A DNA stretch of 64,000 nucleotides, taken from positions 42,560 to 106,559 of the forward strand of contig NZ_MVAG01000039.1 of NCBI RefSeq assembly GCF_002177115.1. The letters run 5' to 3'. Each line of letters opens with the position of its first letter. Positions within the stretch are counted from its first letter, which is position 1. Positions 7,471-15,485 of the stretch are shown here, piece after piece. The position numbers and the translations under genes are program-made. Under the pieces are notes generated by a model, which made no database searches, was not told the DNA's origin, and saw only the letters and a list, made by a program, of their open reading frames with translations. Origin of the DNA: Chryseobacterium mucoviscidosis (lineage in GTDB: Bacteria; Bacteroidota; Bacteroidia; Flavobacteriales; Weeksellaceae).

Positions 7471-8046
7471 CTATTTAATGATTTGTCCTTTGTAATATTT
7501 TTCAAGGAAAAAGCCCAGATCTGCTCTGTAGCCGATTCCTGAAGCTTCAAACTTCCAGCTTCCACCACGTTTGTACAGTCTTCCGAATTCTATTCCGGTT
7601 TCGATGGAAAAATCTTCGTCCAGTTCATATTTGGCAATTTCCATATTCGTGTTATTGTCTACAATTCTGATGTACGAATTTCTCACCTGTCCGAAATTCT
7701 GCTTTCTCCTTTCAAAATCTTCGATGGTAACGACAAAAAGAATTTCCTGAACTCTTTCATCTACTTTTTCAAGATCAATAATGATGGATTCATCATCATC
7801 TCCGTCGCTGTTTTTTCCGCTCGGATCATCACCTGTATGCGTGAGTGCGCCATCGGGCGAACTCAGGTTATTATAAAAAACAAAATATTCTTCACTCACC
7901 AGTTTTCGTTCTGCATCGATCATAATTGCGGAGGCATCAAGGTCAAAATCATATCCCATTCCTTCATTCGGATCCCATCCAAGACCGATGGTCATTTTTG
8001 TAAATCCAAGATCAATTCTTTGCCCTTTCTGTAAATTAATTGCCAT
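7471..8046 (-). CDS. terD: TerD family protein
   Basis: A 191-residue TerD with the canonical start MAINLQKGQRIDL, GLGWDPN, YDFDLDASA and an acidic GDDPSGKNSDGDDDESI loop that forms the calcium sites in this family. It is the first gene of a two-gene minus-strand operon with a longer paralogue. Upstream, TTG and TAACTTCG are separated by 20 nt (the latter at 8078-8085), which is close to a Bacteroidota promoter. The reduced two-gene Ter set suggests a stress role other than a full tellurite operon. Confidence 0.9.
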   Translation of the reverse strand: MAINLQKGQRIDLGFTKMTIGLGWDPNEGMGYDFDLDASAIMIDAERKLVSEEYFVFYNNLSSPDGALTHTGDDPSGKNSDGDDDESIIIDLEKVDERVQEILFVVTIEDFERRKQNFGQVRNSYIRIVDNNTNMEIAKYELDEDFSIETGIEFGRLYKRGGSWKFEASGIGYRADLGFFLEKYYKGQIIK

Positions 8047-8077
8047 AATAATGCTATGTGTTTTATGTATTGTTTAT

Positions 8078-8085
8078 CGAAGTTA
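8078..8085 (-). promoter_or_regulatory. Probable promoter of the TerD operon
   Basis: TAACTTCG (one mismatch to TAnnTTTG) follows TTG at a 20-nt spacing on the minus strand, about 32 nt before the TerD start codon. Confidence 0.45.
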
Positions 8086-8178
8086 TGGCGGTTTTAGGAA
8101 ATTTCCAAAATATTTTGTGACAAAAAATTATGTAAATTGCAAAACATAAAATTTTGAAATTCAGTAAAATTAAGAGCT

Positions 8179-8203
8179 GAAAAAATCCGATCGCCATGAC
8201 CGG
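8179..8203 (-). terminator. Terminator after the UPF0104/panD operon
   Basis: On the minus strand, TCCGGTC (8203-8197) pairs with GATCGGA (8191-8185), followed by six T. It lies 37 nt after the stop of the 342-residue membrane protein. Confidence 0.75.
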
Positions 8204-8239
8204 ATTTTATATTTTCAAAAGATTTAATTAAAAGATAAA

Positions 8240-9268
8240 TTATTCTGTAAATTCTTTTTCTGCAACAATATTATTTCTTGCTTTTGCCAGCATAGGAATT
8301 GAGATTAATCCCATGACCAACATGATGCAGATCTGCAAAGGCAATGAAATGAAAGAATACGTTAAACCAACCTCTCCTCCAAGCTCACCGCTTTTCCCCA
8401 TGGATATAAATAAAGCCATAAAACCGTATTTCATTGCGAGATTAAAAGCTCCGATTCCTCCACTTGCAGGGATAATCATCCCGAAGGTTCCCACTACGAG
8501 AATTAGAAATCCGTCATCAAAAGTAAAGTCTGAAGTTTCCGGCAGCGCAAAACAGACCAAATAGGCGGCAAAATAATAGGAAACCCAGATTCCTAAAGTA
8601 TAAAGAATGAATTTTCCTTTTTGCTTTAATTTGAATACAGATGTTAAACCGTCGAGTATTCCGTCTATAAATTTGATAATCTTATCTAAAACAGGAACAT
8701 TGGCGAGTCTTTTTTTGAACATAAAAAATAAAACCGCACCCAGCAATAAAATTCCTATGATGAAAAAGATTTTATTCGGATTGAAATTGGCTCCCGAACT
8801 TTCATAAACAGATGAAATAACATCTCCTTTAAAGATCAAAGTCAACCCTAAAAAGCAAAGCATACAGACTAAGTCTACTACTCTTTCCAGAATAATGGTC
8901 CCGAAAGACTGGTCTACCGGAATTCTTTCCACTCCGTACAAAGCAGTTGCTCTTGCTACTTCTCCACTTCTTGGAATTGTTAGGTTCATAAGATATCCAA
9001 AAGAAATCGACCAGAGAGAATTGGAGTTTGAAATATGGTGTCCCATCGGCTCCAGCATCAGATTCCAGCGGATTGCTCTGAACCAGTATGCTGCAATACC
9101 AAAACAGGCAGCAAATAAAACCCACCAGTAATTTGCCTTTGCTAAAGATTTTTGGATCACTTTAAAATCTAAACCTTTTAGGGCAAACCATAAAAAAAAG
9201 CCTGCAAAAGCAAGCGAGATCACTATTGTAAGAATGGATTTCAGAGGATTTTTTGATTTTTTCTCCAT
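8240..9268 (-). CDS. UPF0104 / LPG-synthase-like membrane protein
   Basis: A 342-residue inner membrane protein of the lysylphosphatidylglycerol synthase transmembrane (UPF0104) family, often called flippase-like. About eight hydrophobic segments are visible. The conserved FRAIRWNLML, RSGEVARA and ERVVDL blocks lie near residues 65, 100 and 130. It lacks the C-terminal aminoacyl-transferase domain of true MprF, so it probably handles a lipid and does not modify one. The start codon lies 4 bp after panD, so the two are co-transcribed, a pairing I believe recurs in Flavobacteriia. Confidence 0.85.
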   Translation of the reverse strand: MEKKSKNPLKSILTIVISLAFAGFFLWFALKGLDFKVIQKSLAKANYWWVLFAACFGIAAYWFRAIRWNLMLEPMGHHISNSNSLWSISFGYLMNLTIPRSGEVARATALYGVERIPVDQSFGTIILERVVDLVCMLCFLGLTLIFKGDVISSVYESSGANFNPNKIFFIIGILLLGAVLFFMFKKRLANVPVLDKIIKFIDGILDGLTSVFKLKQKGKFILYTLGIWVSYYFAAYLVCFALPETSDFTFDDGFLILVVGTFGMIIPASGGIGAFNLAMKYGFMALFISMGKSGELGGEVGLTYSFISLPLQICIMLVMGLISIPMLAKARNNIVAEKEFTE

Positions 9269-9272
9269 CCGG

Positions 9273-9623
9273 TTACGTCAAAAGGTTTGTTTTTTCGTCC
9301 GGGAAAACAATTTTTGGCTGGAAAGTCTGTGCTTCTTCCGGAGTCATCTGTGCATAAGCAATGATAATAATGATATCATCTCTCTGTACTTTTCTCGCTG
9401 CAGGACCGTTAAGACAAACTTCTCCCGATTTTCTTTTTCCTTTGATCACGTAAGTGTCGAAACGCTCTCCGTTATTCACATTTACAATATAAACCCTTTC
9501 TCCCACTACCAAACCAGCCGCTTCAATAAGGTCTTCATCTATTGTAATACTTCCAATATAATTAAGGTCAGAAGCCGTAACTCTCACCCTGTGAATCTTA
9601 GACTTAAAAACTTCTATTAACAT
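9273..9623 (-). CDS. panD: Aspartate 1-decarboxylase
   Basis: A 116-residue pyruvoyl enzyme that makes beta-alanine from aspartate for pantothenate and coenzyme A synthesis. The self-cleavage site is the GS bond in YIGSITID (residues 24-25), which generates the pyruvoyl group. The helper residues K9 (FKSKIH), Y22 and NGPAAR near 72 are present, and length fits the family. The start codon is only 4 nt after a consensus -7 box, suggesting a leaderless transcript shared with the downstream membrane protein gene. Confidence 0.96.
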   Translation of the reverse strand: MLIEVFKSKIHRVRVTASDLNYIGSITIDEDLIEAAGLVVGERVYIVNVNNGERFDTYVIKGKRKSGEVCLNGPAARKVQRDDIIIIIAYAQMTPEEAQTFQPKIVFPDEKTNLLT

Positions 9624-9627
9624 GGTG

Positions 9628-9635
9628 CAAATTTA
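9628..9635 (-). promoter_or_regulatory. -7 box of panD (leaderless)
   Basis: TAAATTTG on the minus strand ends 4 nt before the panD ATG, placing the likely transcription start at the start codon. The rest of the 399-nt gap up to hup (9636-9958) is AT-rich and shows nothing else I can support. Confidence 0.6.
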
Positions 9636-9958
9636 TTAATAATAATTTACAAAACCGCCTTTTATAATGAATTTAAAACTCACAGAATGCCAGTACTTTA
9701 ATTTAATTAAACATAATTTTTGAAGATTTTATTTACAGAATTTACAAACATATCCTAAAAACGATCAATACTTATTACAAAATTCAGGATTTAATAAATG
9801 TAAAAAATAATATTACATTTTTAGTAAAGTCAATATACATAAGCATTTGGCATGATTTTAGTAACGTGTAACGTAGATTTTTCGTAAAAAGCTGAATTAT
9901 CATATTTTAACTGTTTTCACGTAAAATCAAAAAATTTATTTATTTTTTTGCAAAAAAA

Positions 9959-9988
9959 TTGCACATATAGAAAATAGTATTATATTTG
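9959..9988 (+). promoter_or_regulatory. hup promoter
   Basis: TTG (9959-9961), a 19-nt spacer, and TATATTTG (9981-9988) match the Bacteroidota sigma-ABfr consensus. The predicted 5' leader is about 29 nt. Confidence 0.8.
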
Positions 9989-10022
9989 CTATTAATACGA
10001 ACTAACTTTAATATTAAAAATT

Positions 10023-10334
10023 ATGAACAAGTCTGAATTAATCGACGCAATCGCAAAAGATGCCGGCATCACTAAAGTTGCAGCTAAAGCTGCTTTAGAA
10101 TCATTTATTTCTAATGTAATGACTACGCTAAAGAAAAAAGACGGAAAAGTTTCTTTAGTAGGGTTTGGAACTTTCTCTGTAGCTGAAAGAGCAGCAAGAC
10201 AGGGAATTAATCCTGCAACTAAAAAGCCAATTAACATCGAAGCTAAAACTGTTGCTAAATTCAAAGCGGGTGCAGATCTTTCTGCTGCTGTTGCTTCAGC
10301 AAACGCTCCTGCTCCAAGTAAAAAGAAAAAATAA
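10023..10334 (+). CDS. hup: HU-family DNA-binding protein
   Basis: A 103-residue histone-like protein that binds and bends DNA and compacts the nucleoid. It has the HU fold with MNKSELIDAIA at the N-terminus, GFGTFSVAERAARQGINPATKKPI (the DNA-binding arm, residues 47-70) and the FKAGADL closing block. It extends about 12 residues beyond standard HU with a Ala/Pro stretch and a Lys-rich tail ending KKKK, seen in other Bacteroidota HU proteins. It has its own strong promoter and is followed by a terminator. Confidence 0.95.
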   Translation: MNKSELIDAIAKDAGITKVAAKAALESFISNVMTTLKKKDGKVSLVGFGTFSVAERAARQGINPATKKPINIEAKTVAKFKAGADLSAAVASANAPAPSKKKK

Positions 10335-10356
10335 TCTTTCAGGATTAAAGAAAAAA

Positions 10357-10386
10357 TAAAACCTCATCGTGCGATGAGGTTTTCTT
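10357..10386. terminator. Bidirectional terminator between hup and pdxH
   Basis: ACCTCATCG (10361-10369) and CGATGAGGT (10372-10380) form a strong hairpin with A-run before and T-run after, usable from both convergent genes. Confidence 0.85.
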
Positions 10387-10403
10387 ATTGATGTATCAGC
10401 TAT

Positions 10404-11048
10404 TTAAGGAGCCAATCTTGCTATTTTCCAATCAATTCCATCTACTAATTTATATACAATCCTATCGTGAAGCCGGTTAGGTCTTCCCTGCCAGAATTCT
10501 ATTTCGTAAGGTTTTGCAATATAACCGCCCCAGTTTTCAGGTCTTGGAACTTCTGCATTTTCATACTTTTCTTCAAGCTCTTTAAGCTTTTTTTCTAAAA
10601 ATTCACGGTTGGGAATTTCTTGACTTTGAGGAGAAACCACTGCGCCTAACTGACTTCCTTTCGGTCTGGAATGAAAATATCCGTCACTCAGATTTTCTGC
10701 GATGCGTTCCAGATCTGCTTTAATAATGATCTGCTTTTCAAGACTCGGCCAAAAGAAATGAAGACAGGCTTTATGGGTCTTTTCTATGGATTTTCCTTTT
10801 CTGCTGTCATAATTCGTATAAAAAATAAATCCTTCATGTGTATACGCTTTTAACAACACCATTCTTGTACGCGGACAGCTATCTTCTTCTACCGTGGAAA
10901 TAGCCATTGCATTGGCTTCCGAGATGTTAGGATTTTCGCTGGCTTCCAGAAACCAGTCGCGAAACTGTTCGATAGGATTTTGTTTTATCTCACTTTCAAT
11001 AAGTTGGGATTTCTCGTACACTTTTCTTTTGTCGTGCAGGTTTTCCAT
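10404..11048 (-). CDS. pdxH: Pyridoxamine 5'-phosphate oxidase
   Basis: A 214-residue FMN enzyme that oxidises pyridoxine or pyridoxamine phosphate to pyridoxal phosphate. The FMN-binding RMVLLKAYTHEGFIFYTNYDSRKG block is near residues 60-85, SRPKGSQLGAVVSPQS near 125-140, and the C-terminal EFWQGRPNRLHDR signature is followed by W-K-I-x-R-L-AP at the very end. Length matches the family. It is divergent from the YqgE-type gene, with only 24 bp between start codons. Confidence 0.96.
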   Translation of the reverse strand: MENLHDKRKVYEKSQLIESEIKQNPIEQFRDWFLEASENPNISEANAMAISTVEEDSCPRTRMVLLKAYTHEGFIFYTNYDSRKGKSIEKTHKACLHFFWPSLEKQIIIKADLERIAENLSDGYFHSRPKGSQLGAVVSPQSQEIPNREFLEKKLKELEEKYENAEVPRPENWGGYIAKPYEIEFWQGRPNRLHDRIVYKLVDGIDWKIARLAP

Positions 11049-11061
11049 AAATATTTTTTAT

Positions 11062-11069
11062 TAAATTTG
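11062..11069 (+). promoter_or_regulatory. -7 box of the YqgE-type gene (leaderless)
   Basis: TAAATTTG ends 3 nt before the ATG at 11073, so transcription likely begins at the start codon. The box also argues against longer frame starts upstream of it. Confidence 0.6.
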
Positions 11070-11072
11070 AGT

Positions 11073-11621
11073 ATGAATTACTCTTACAAAGGTAAAATAT
11101 TAATTTCCACACCCGACATTTCCGGCGATATTTTTTCCAGATCTGTTGTTTTGATTATTGAACATAATGAGAACGGTGCATTTGGTTTAATATTAAATAA
11201 GAAAAACAGCCAGATGAGCAGTAAATTCAAAGATTTTTTTGATTTTAAGATTGAAGTTTATGATGGCGGTCCTGTAGAAAACGACAAAGTTTTCTTTATT
11301 GTAAAAGGAAAAAAAGTAACCGAAATTTATACAGAAATCACCCCCGAATTTTATCTTACGGAAGACATTGAAAACATCATCAGTGCTGTTCTGAACGGTG
11401 AACTGGACATCAATAACGTGAAAATATTTTCCGGCTATTCCGGATGGACAGCTTTGCAGCTTGATGGGGAAATCCAGAGAAAACTCTGGACGGTAGTAGA
11501 TGTTTATAACCTTGATTATACTTTGCCCAATGATCAGACACTCTGGAAATCGATCATGCAGAATTTGGGTGGAGAATATCTTTTATGGGCAAATTCTCCT
11601 GAAGATATTTCCCTGAATTAG
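11073..11621 (+). CDS. YqgE/AlgH family protein (UPF0301)
   Basis: A 182-residue cytoplasmic protein of the YqgE/AlgH family, whose biochemical role is unsettled. Diagnostic blocks are GKILISTPDISGDIFSRSVV at the start, GAFGLILNKK near 38-47, DGGPVENDKVFFI near 70 and FSGYSGWTALQLDGE near 125-139. The frame is open from 10980, but the ATG at 11073 aligns with the family start and follows a -7 box. The upstream part would overlap pdxH. Confidence 0.9.
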   Translation: MNYSYKGKILISTPDISGDIFSRSVVLIIEHNENGAFGLILNKKNSQMSSKFKDFFDFKIEVYDGGPVENDKVFFIVKGKKVTEIYTEITPEFYLTEDIENIISAVLNGELDINNVKIFSGYSGWTALQLDGEIQRKLWTVVDVYNLDYTLPNDQTLWKSIMQNLGGEYLLWANSPEDISLN

Positions 11622-11729
11622 AAACATCCCATTATTAACATTCCGTTAATATTTAACAAACTTTAAGAAAGTGTTAACCAATTTTAAGCAAAGAATTTAC
11701 GTTATTTGTTTAACTAAAATCTTTACGAT

Positions 11730-12311
11730 ATGAAAGGAACAAAACTATTTATTCTCTCCGTTTTTTCCACTGCATTTCTATCTTTCACTCCAATTCATAA
11801 AAAAGTCATCATTATTGACGCAGGACATGGCGGAGAAGACATGGGAGCGAACAGAAACGGAATTTATGAAAAGAATATTGTTCTGAACATCGGAAAAGAG
11901 ATTCAAAAATTCAATGATATTCAGGATCAATACGAGGTTATTTTAACGAGAAGTAATGATACCTACAGCCAGCTATCAGACAGAACAGCTCTTATCAATA
12001 AGCTGAATCCTGAAATGGTTATTTCACTTCACGTAAACAGCAGTCCGAAGTCTGAATCTACTGAACAGGGAGCTGAACTCTACACGCAGAATACCGAGGG
12101 TTCAAAAAAGCTTGCTGACCGGATTTCAAAGAAATTCAACACGTTAAAAATTGAAGAGAAAAATCTTCATATTTTAAGAGAATCTAAAGCTCCGACCGTT
12201 TTAATGGAACTCGGATATATCAATAATACAAAAGACAGAGAATATCTGACCAGCGAGAAAGGTCAGAAAGAAATTGCTCAGAAATTTTCTGAAATTTTCA
12301 GAGAATACTAA
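11730..12311 (+). CDS. N-acetylmuramoyl-L-alanine amidase (Amidase_3)
   Basis: A 193-residue zinc amidase that cuts the bond between N-acetylmuramic acid and L-Ala in peptidoglycan. A signal peptide covers about the first 17 residues, so it acts in the periplasm. Zinc ligands are visible: His in DAGHGG (near 34), Glu in YEKNIVL (near 50) and His in SLHVNSS (near 103). The catalytic Glu is in VLMELGYINN (near 163). It lacks an AMIN or LysM targeting domain, so it is a minimal catalytic form. Confidence 0.92.
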   Translation: MKGTKLFILSVFSTAFLSFTPIHKKVIIIDAGHGGEDMGANRNGIYEKNIVLNIGKEIQKFNDIQDQYEVILTRSNDTYSQLSDRTALINKLNPEMVISLHVNSSPKSESTEQGAELYTQNTEGSKKLADRISKKFNTLKIEEKNLHILRESKAPTVLMELGYINNTKDREYLTSEKGQKEIAQKFSEIFREY

Positions 12312-12343
12312 ATAAAGATACAAATTCTGAATCATTCAGAATA

Positions 12344-12387
12344 AAACCCGGTAAAGGACTTTCGGAACTTTGTTGTTTACCGGGTTT
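12344..12387. terminator. Bidirectional terminator
   Basis: A 12-bp inverted repeat (12344-12355 with 12376-12387, core ACCCGGTA/TACCGGGT) lies between the convergent amidase and pabC-like genes. Confidence 0.75.
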
Positions 12388-12400
12388 GTCAATTTTCATA

Positions 12401-13210
12401 TTAAAAACTTTCTTTCCAGCTTTTAATCAGTTCAGAAAACTTGTGATTTCCGAAAGTTTTATTTCTTATTTTCCCCACAGAAAATATCCCTTTTTCATCT
12501 GAAATCAGTAAAATTTCTTCGGCTTTCTGAGACTCAAACGCGATGATCTCGTGTTCCTGTATGTCTGCAAGATTATTTTTATGCAAAAACGTTACAAAAT
12601 TTTCCATAAGCGGCGAAATGTAAGCTCCTTCCGTTTGTTTCGGAATTTTGATCACATCGTCTTCCAAAAACAAAAGATTCCCGAAAGTTGTACGCGCAAT
12701 TCTTTTATTCGGGTTTAAAAGGATAACGTCATCAAGGTCATTTTCCTGTGCGTAAATCCCTCCGTAAATATTTTCCGGACTGTGAACCCTTATGTTGCTT
12801 AAAAGGTTGTTATTAACGTTTATTTCCTTAATCAGATCCAGTTCAAGATTTCTTTCGTGCAGCGATAGTACATCTTCAGTCTCGGTAATCTCATAAAAAT
12901 AGGAAACTGAGGATTTAGACAAAGTAATTCCGTCTGAATTTCTGAAAACCTGAAAATTTATGATTGCATTCTGAATATTTTTCCCTTTAATAATTTCTTT
13001 TTGAAATAATGACTGAAAAAATTCCAGAGTGTAGGTTAACGGAATATTCAGTCTCATTTTTCTCATGGAAGCCATTAGGAAGAAATAGCATTCTTCATCC
13101 ATGATTAATTTTCCGTTTCTGATGAAAAAAGAAACTTTAACGGCATCCCCCGAAAGAAAGGCTCTGTTTTTTACATTAATTTCGTCTGATGTAAAATATT
13201 GATTTTCCAC
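12401..13210 (-). CDS. Aminotransferase class IV-fold protein (PabC-like), catalytic Lys apparently lost
   Basis: A 269-residue protein of the fold-type IV PLP family, which includes 4-amino-4-deoxychorismate lyase and branched-chain aminotransferases. The N-terminal NRAFLSGDAV-VSFFIRNGKL-FFLMASMRKMRL pattern, IYAQEND near 152 and ISDEKGIFSVGKIRNKTF near the end fit the family. The PLP lysine normally lies in a segment before IYAKEN (typically TLKT). Here that segment is SNIRVHSPEN, with Arg at residue 141. It may be inactive, or use another lysine. It lies upstream of, and converges with, the amidase gene. Confidence 0.75.
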   Translation of the reverse strand: MENQYFTSDEINVKNRAFLSGDAVKVSFFIRNGKLIMDEECYFFLMASMRKMRLNIPLTYTLEFFQSLFQKEIIKGKNIQNAIINFQVFRNSDGITLSKSSVSYFYEITETEDVLSLHERNLELDLIKEINVNNNLLSNIRVHSPENIYGGIYAQENDLDDVILLNPNKRIARTTFGNLLFLEDDVIKIPKQTEGAYISPLMENFVTFLHKNNLADIQEHEIIAFESQKAEEILLISDEKGIFSVGKIRNKTFGNHKFSELIKSWKESF

Positions 13211-13285
13211 TGTAATCTAATTTATTTACAAAAAAATAATGAACGATAAATCGTTCATCAGTTTTATAATTCAGCTTGCCTACGT

Positions 13286-13672
13286 TTAGGCTGCTCCTAA
13301 TTTAATTCTAAGATTTTCGATAAGATTTTCCCAGTACATTGCGTTTTCTTCCTCATCTCCTTCTTCACAGAAATCTGTAATATTAAGAGACAGGTCTTCT
13401 GTAATGTCGTCTATTGCGATCGTCATTTCAAAGAAGTTCTTGGTTCCTTCGTCTTCTTCCCATCGGAAACGTACGAAACCTTCAGGCTTATATCTTATTA
13501 AAGTAGCCTTCTCAGAAGGACCTCCACCCCAGCTGAAAAAGAAGTCATCCCCTTTCTCTGTCACATCATCTGCAAACCATTCAGACAATCCTTCCGCTGT
13601 TGCCAGATATTCATATAAAATCTCTGATAAACAATGCATTGGGAATTCGTAATGGACTTTATGTTTCGCCAT
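13286..13672 (-). CDS. START-like domain protein
   Basis: A 128-residue acidic protein of the SRPBCC/START-like fold found across Bacteroidota. It has a helix-grip pattern: an N-terminal strand, EILYEYLATAEGLSEWFADDV near residues 17-37, then strands WGGGPSEKATLIRYKPEGFVRFRWEE, and a C-terminal helix WENLIENLRIKLGAA. It probably binds a small hydrophobic ligand, but none is known. No export signal is present. It is separated from pabC-like by 75 bp. Confidence 0.85.
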   Translation of the reverse strand: MAKHKVHYEFPMHCLSEILYEYLATAEGLSEWFADDVTEKGDDFFFSWGGGPSEKATLIRYKPEGFVRFRWEEDEGTKNFFEMTIAIDDITEDLSLNITDFCEEGDEEENAMYWENLIENLRIKLGAA

Positions 13673-13833
13673 ATAATCTTTGTTTTAATCGTTCCGCAAT
13701 ATATAAATTAATTTTTTTATTACACAAAAATGTATTTATTTTTTTGCATAATCTTCATGATATTTGTCAGAGATTCTTAAATAGGTGTTTAATTATTATT
13801 TTACCATAATCTTTTTGTTTTGTGGTATCAAAA

Positions 13834-13859
13834 AAAAGCTCTGAAAAAGAGCTTTTTTA
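13834..13859. terminator. Terminator after the class III aminotransferase
   Basis: AAAAAGCTC and GAGCTTTTT pair around a 7-nt loop, with long A and T runs on both sides. On the minus strand it overlaps the very end of the aminotransferase gene. Confidence 0.75.
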
Positions 13860-15041
13860 TTGGTTTTCATTTAATACGTCAAGGATAATTTTACATCCTT
13901 CTTCTATTTCTTCCTTTGAAATCGTAAGTGGCGGAGAGATTCTCAGATATTCATTTCTGTAAAGCTGCCAAAATACAATCAGTCCTTTTTCCATACATCT
14001 TTTGGCTACGTCTAAAGTATATTCGGGAGATCCGAGATTTACAGCCAGCATGAGACCTTTTCCGTTAATGTTCTTTATTTTGGGATGAACCAGAAGACTT
14101 CTGTATAATTTCTCTTTTTCTTCCACTTCATTCATCAGACCGCTTTCCAGAACTTCTTTCAAAGTTGCATAACTGGAAGCCGCAATAAGCGGATTTCCAC
14201 CGAAAGTTGTGATGTGCCCTAATTTCGGAGAATGAGACAGTGTTTCCATAATTTCCCGTGAACTCATAAAAGCACCAACAGGAACTCCTCCTCCCATTCC
14301 TTTTCCCATCACAAGAATATCCGGAACAATGCCGAAATGTTCAAAAGAAAAAAGTTTTCCCGTTCTTCCGAATCCCGGCTGAATTTCATCTAAAATTAAT
14401 AATGCGCCGACTTCTTCACATCTCTTTTTTAATTTGATTAAATAATCGTCATTAGGAACTAAAAATCCTGCCGCTCCCTGAATGGTTTCTAAAATTACAC
14501 AAGCTGTTTTCTCGGTAATTTTATCAAAATCTTTTTCGTTGTTAAATTCTATGAACGAAATCATTGGCAATAACGGACGAAATTCTCTTTTATGGAACTC
14601 ATTTCCAGATACACTTAACGCACCGTGGGTATTTCCGTGGTAAGAGTTTTTAAAAGAGACAATCTCTTCTCTTCCGGTATATCTTTTTGCCAGTTTCAGA
14701 CTTCCGTCGATCGCTTCTGCGCCGCTGTTTACGAGATAAGTAATTTCTAACGGATCTGGAGTAGCTTCCGCCAATAATTTACATAAAGCGACTGGTTTTT
14801 CCTGGGCATATTCTCCATAAACCATGACGTGAAGGTATTTTTCTGCCTGCTCTTTTATTGCATCTACCACTTTTGGATGAGAATGTCCTAAAGTATTGGC
14901 AGAAACTCCTGCTACAAAATCCAGATATCTTCTTCCGTCTTTACCATAAATATAACTTCCTTCCGCCTTCTCTACTTCAAAACCTGCGGCAAACTTTGTC
15001 GTCTGAGCCTGATATATAAAAAAATCCTTTTGCATTTCCAT
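13857..15041 (-). CDS. Class III aminotransferase
   Basis: A 394-residue PLP enzyme of fold type I, class III (ornithine/acetylornithine type). The pattern includes the SGAEAIDGSLKLAKRYTGR block near 105, the YHGNTHGALSVSG block near 133, the PLP-contacting LDEIQPGFGRTGK near 217 and the Schiff-base lysine in VMGKGMGGGVPVG near 250. The substrate is not decided by sequence. A possible second start lies two codons in. A -7 box TAGTTTTG lies at 15059-15066. The gene follows the OstA/Fur pair at 444 bp. Confidence 0.85.
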   Translation of the reverse strand: MEMQKDFFIYQAQTTKFAAGFEVEKAEGSYIYGKDGRRYLDFVAGVSANTLGHSHPKVVDAIKEQAEKYLHVMVYGEYAQEKPVALCKLLAEATPDPLEITYLVNSGAEAIDGSLKLAKRYTGREEIVSFKNSYHGNTHGALSVSGNEFHKREFRPLLPMISFIEFNNEKDFDKITEKTACVILETIQGAAGFLVPNDDYLIKLKKRCEEVGALLILDEIQPGFGRTGKLFSFEHFGIVPDILVMGKGMGGGVPVGAFMSSREIMETLSHSPKLGHITTFGGNPLIAASSYATLKEVLESGLMNEVEEKEKLYRSLLVHPKIKNINGKGLMLAVNLGSPEYTLDVAKRCMEKGLIVFWQLYRNEYLRISPPLTISKEEIEEGCKIILDVLNENQ

Positions 15042-15058
15042 TGTTCCAAAAATTTTAG

Positions 15059-15066
15059 CAAAACTA
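15059..15066 (-). promoter_or_regulatory. -7 box of the class III aminotransferase gene
   Basis: TAGTTTTG on the minus strand matches TAnnTTTG and ends 17 nt before the start codon. Confidence 0.5.
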
Positions 15067-15104
15067 TAAAAGATTCGGCAAACTCCGAAATGAAACGGAC
15101 AGAA

Positions 15105-15136
15105 TAAAAAAATTGCCCGCAGAAAACTGCGGGCAA
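15105..15136 (-). terminator. Strong minus-strand terminator in an intergenic gap
   Basis: TTGCCCGCAG (15113-15122) and CTGCGGGCAA (15127-15136) form a 10-bp stem with a 4-nt loop. On the minus strand it is followed by seven T. A closer terminator of the ostA operon already exists at 15416-15443, so this one must end some other transcript from 15137-15415. Confidence 0.8.
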
Positions 15137-15415
15137 TACCACCAAATCACAAAATATTAATATAGTTTCATATATTCTTAGGTAAATATATAGAAAAAAA
15201 TTAATGAAAATACATATTCAATAAAAAATATTTACATTAAATACCAAGATCGCAAATCAATTCAACAAACCATGAGAATTTACCAATTAGAAAACCGAAT
15301 AACGATAAGGGTTTCCGCTTCACAGATTTTTGAATAAAACACGCCTGAAAATTCGAAAAAAAATTAAAAAATTATCAGGCAGCCACTATCTTCAGGGCGA
15401 TTTTGTAAAAATAAA
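15137..15415. other. Gene-free stretch between two minus-strand terminators
   Basis: No ORF of note lies here. The sequence is AT-rich with several patches of higher GC (around 15240-15320 and 15375-15405). Because it is closed at its 3' side by a strong terminator on the minus strand, it could encode a small RNA. No clear TAnnTTTG box was found. Confidence 0.3.
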
Positions 15416-15443
15416 TCACCATTTCCTATTTAGAAAATGGTGA
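15416..15443 (-). terminator. Terminator of the fur-like/ostA operon
   Basis: TCACCATTT and AAATGGTGA pair over a 10-nt loop (15416-15424, 15435-15443). The minus-strand tail is TTTATTTTT. It is 42 nt after the ostA-like stop. Confidence 0.75.
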
Positions 15444-15485
15444 ATATTTTATAATTAAAAAAAATTCTGTTAAAAAAATGCGAAT

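Noticed and set aside
6794..8046. Full tellurite-resistance or phage-defence Ter operon
   Set aside because: Only two TerD paralogues are present, with ordinary genes on both sides.
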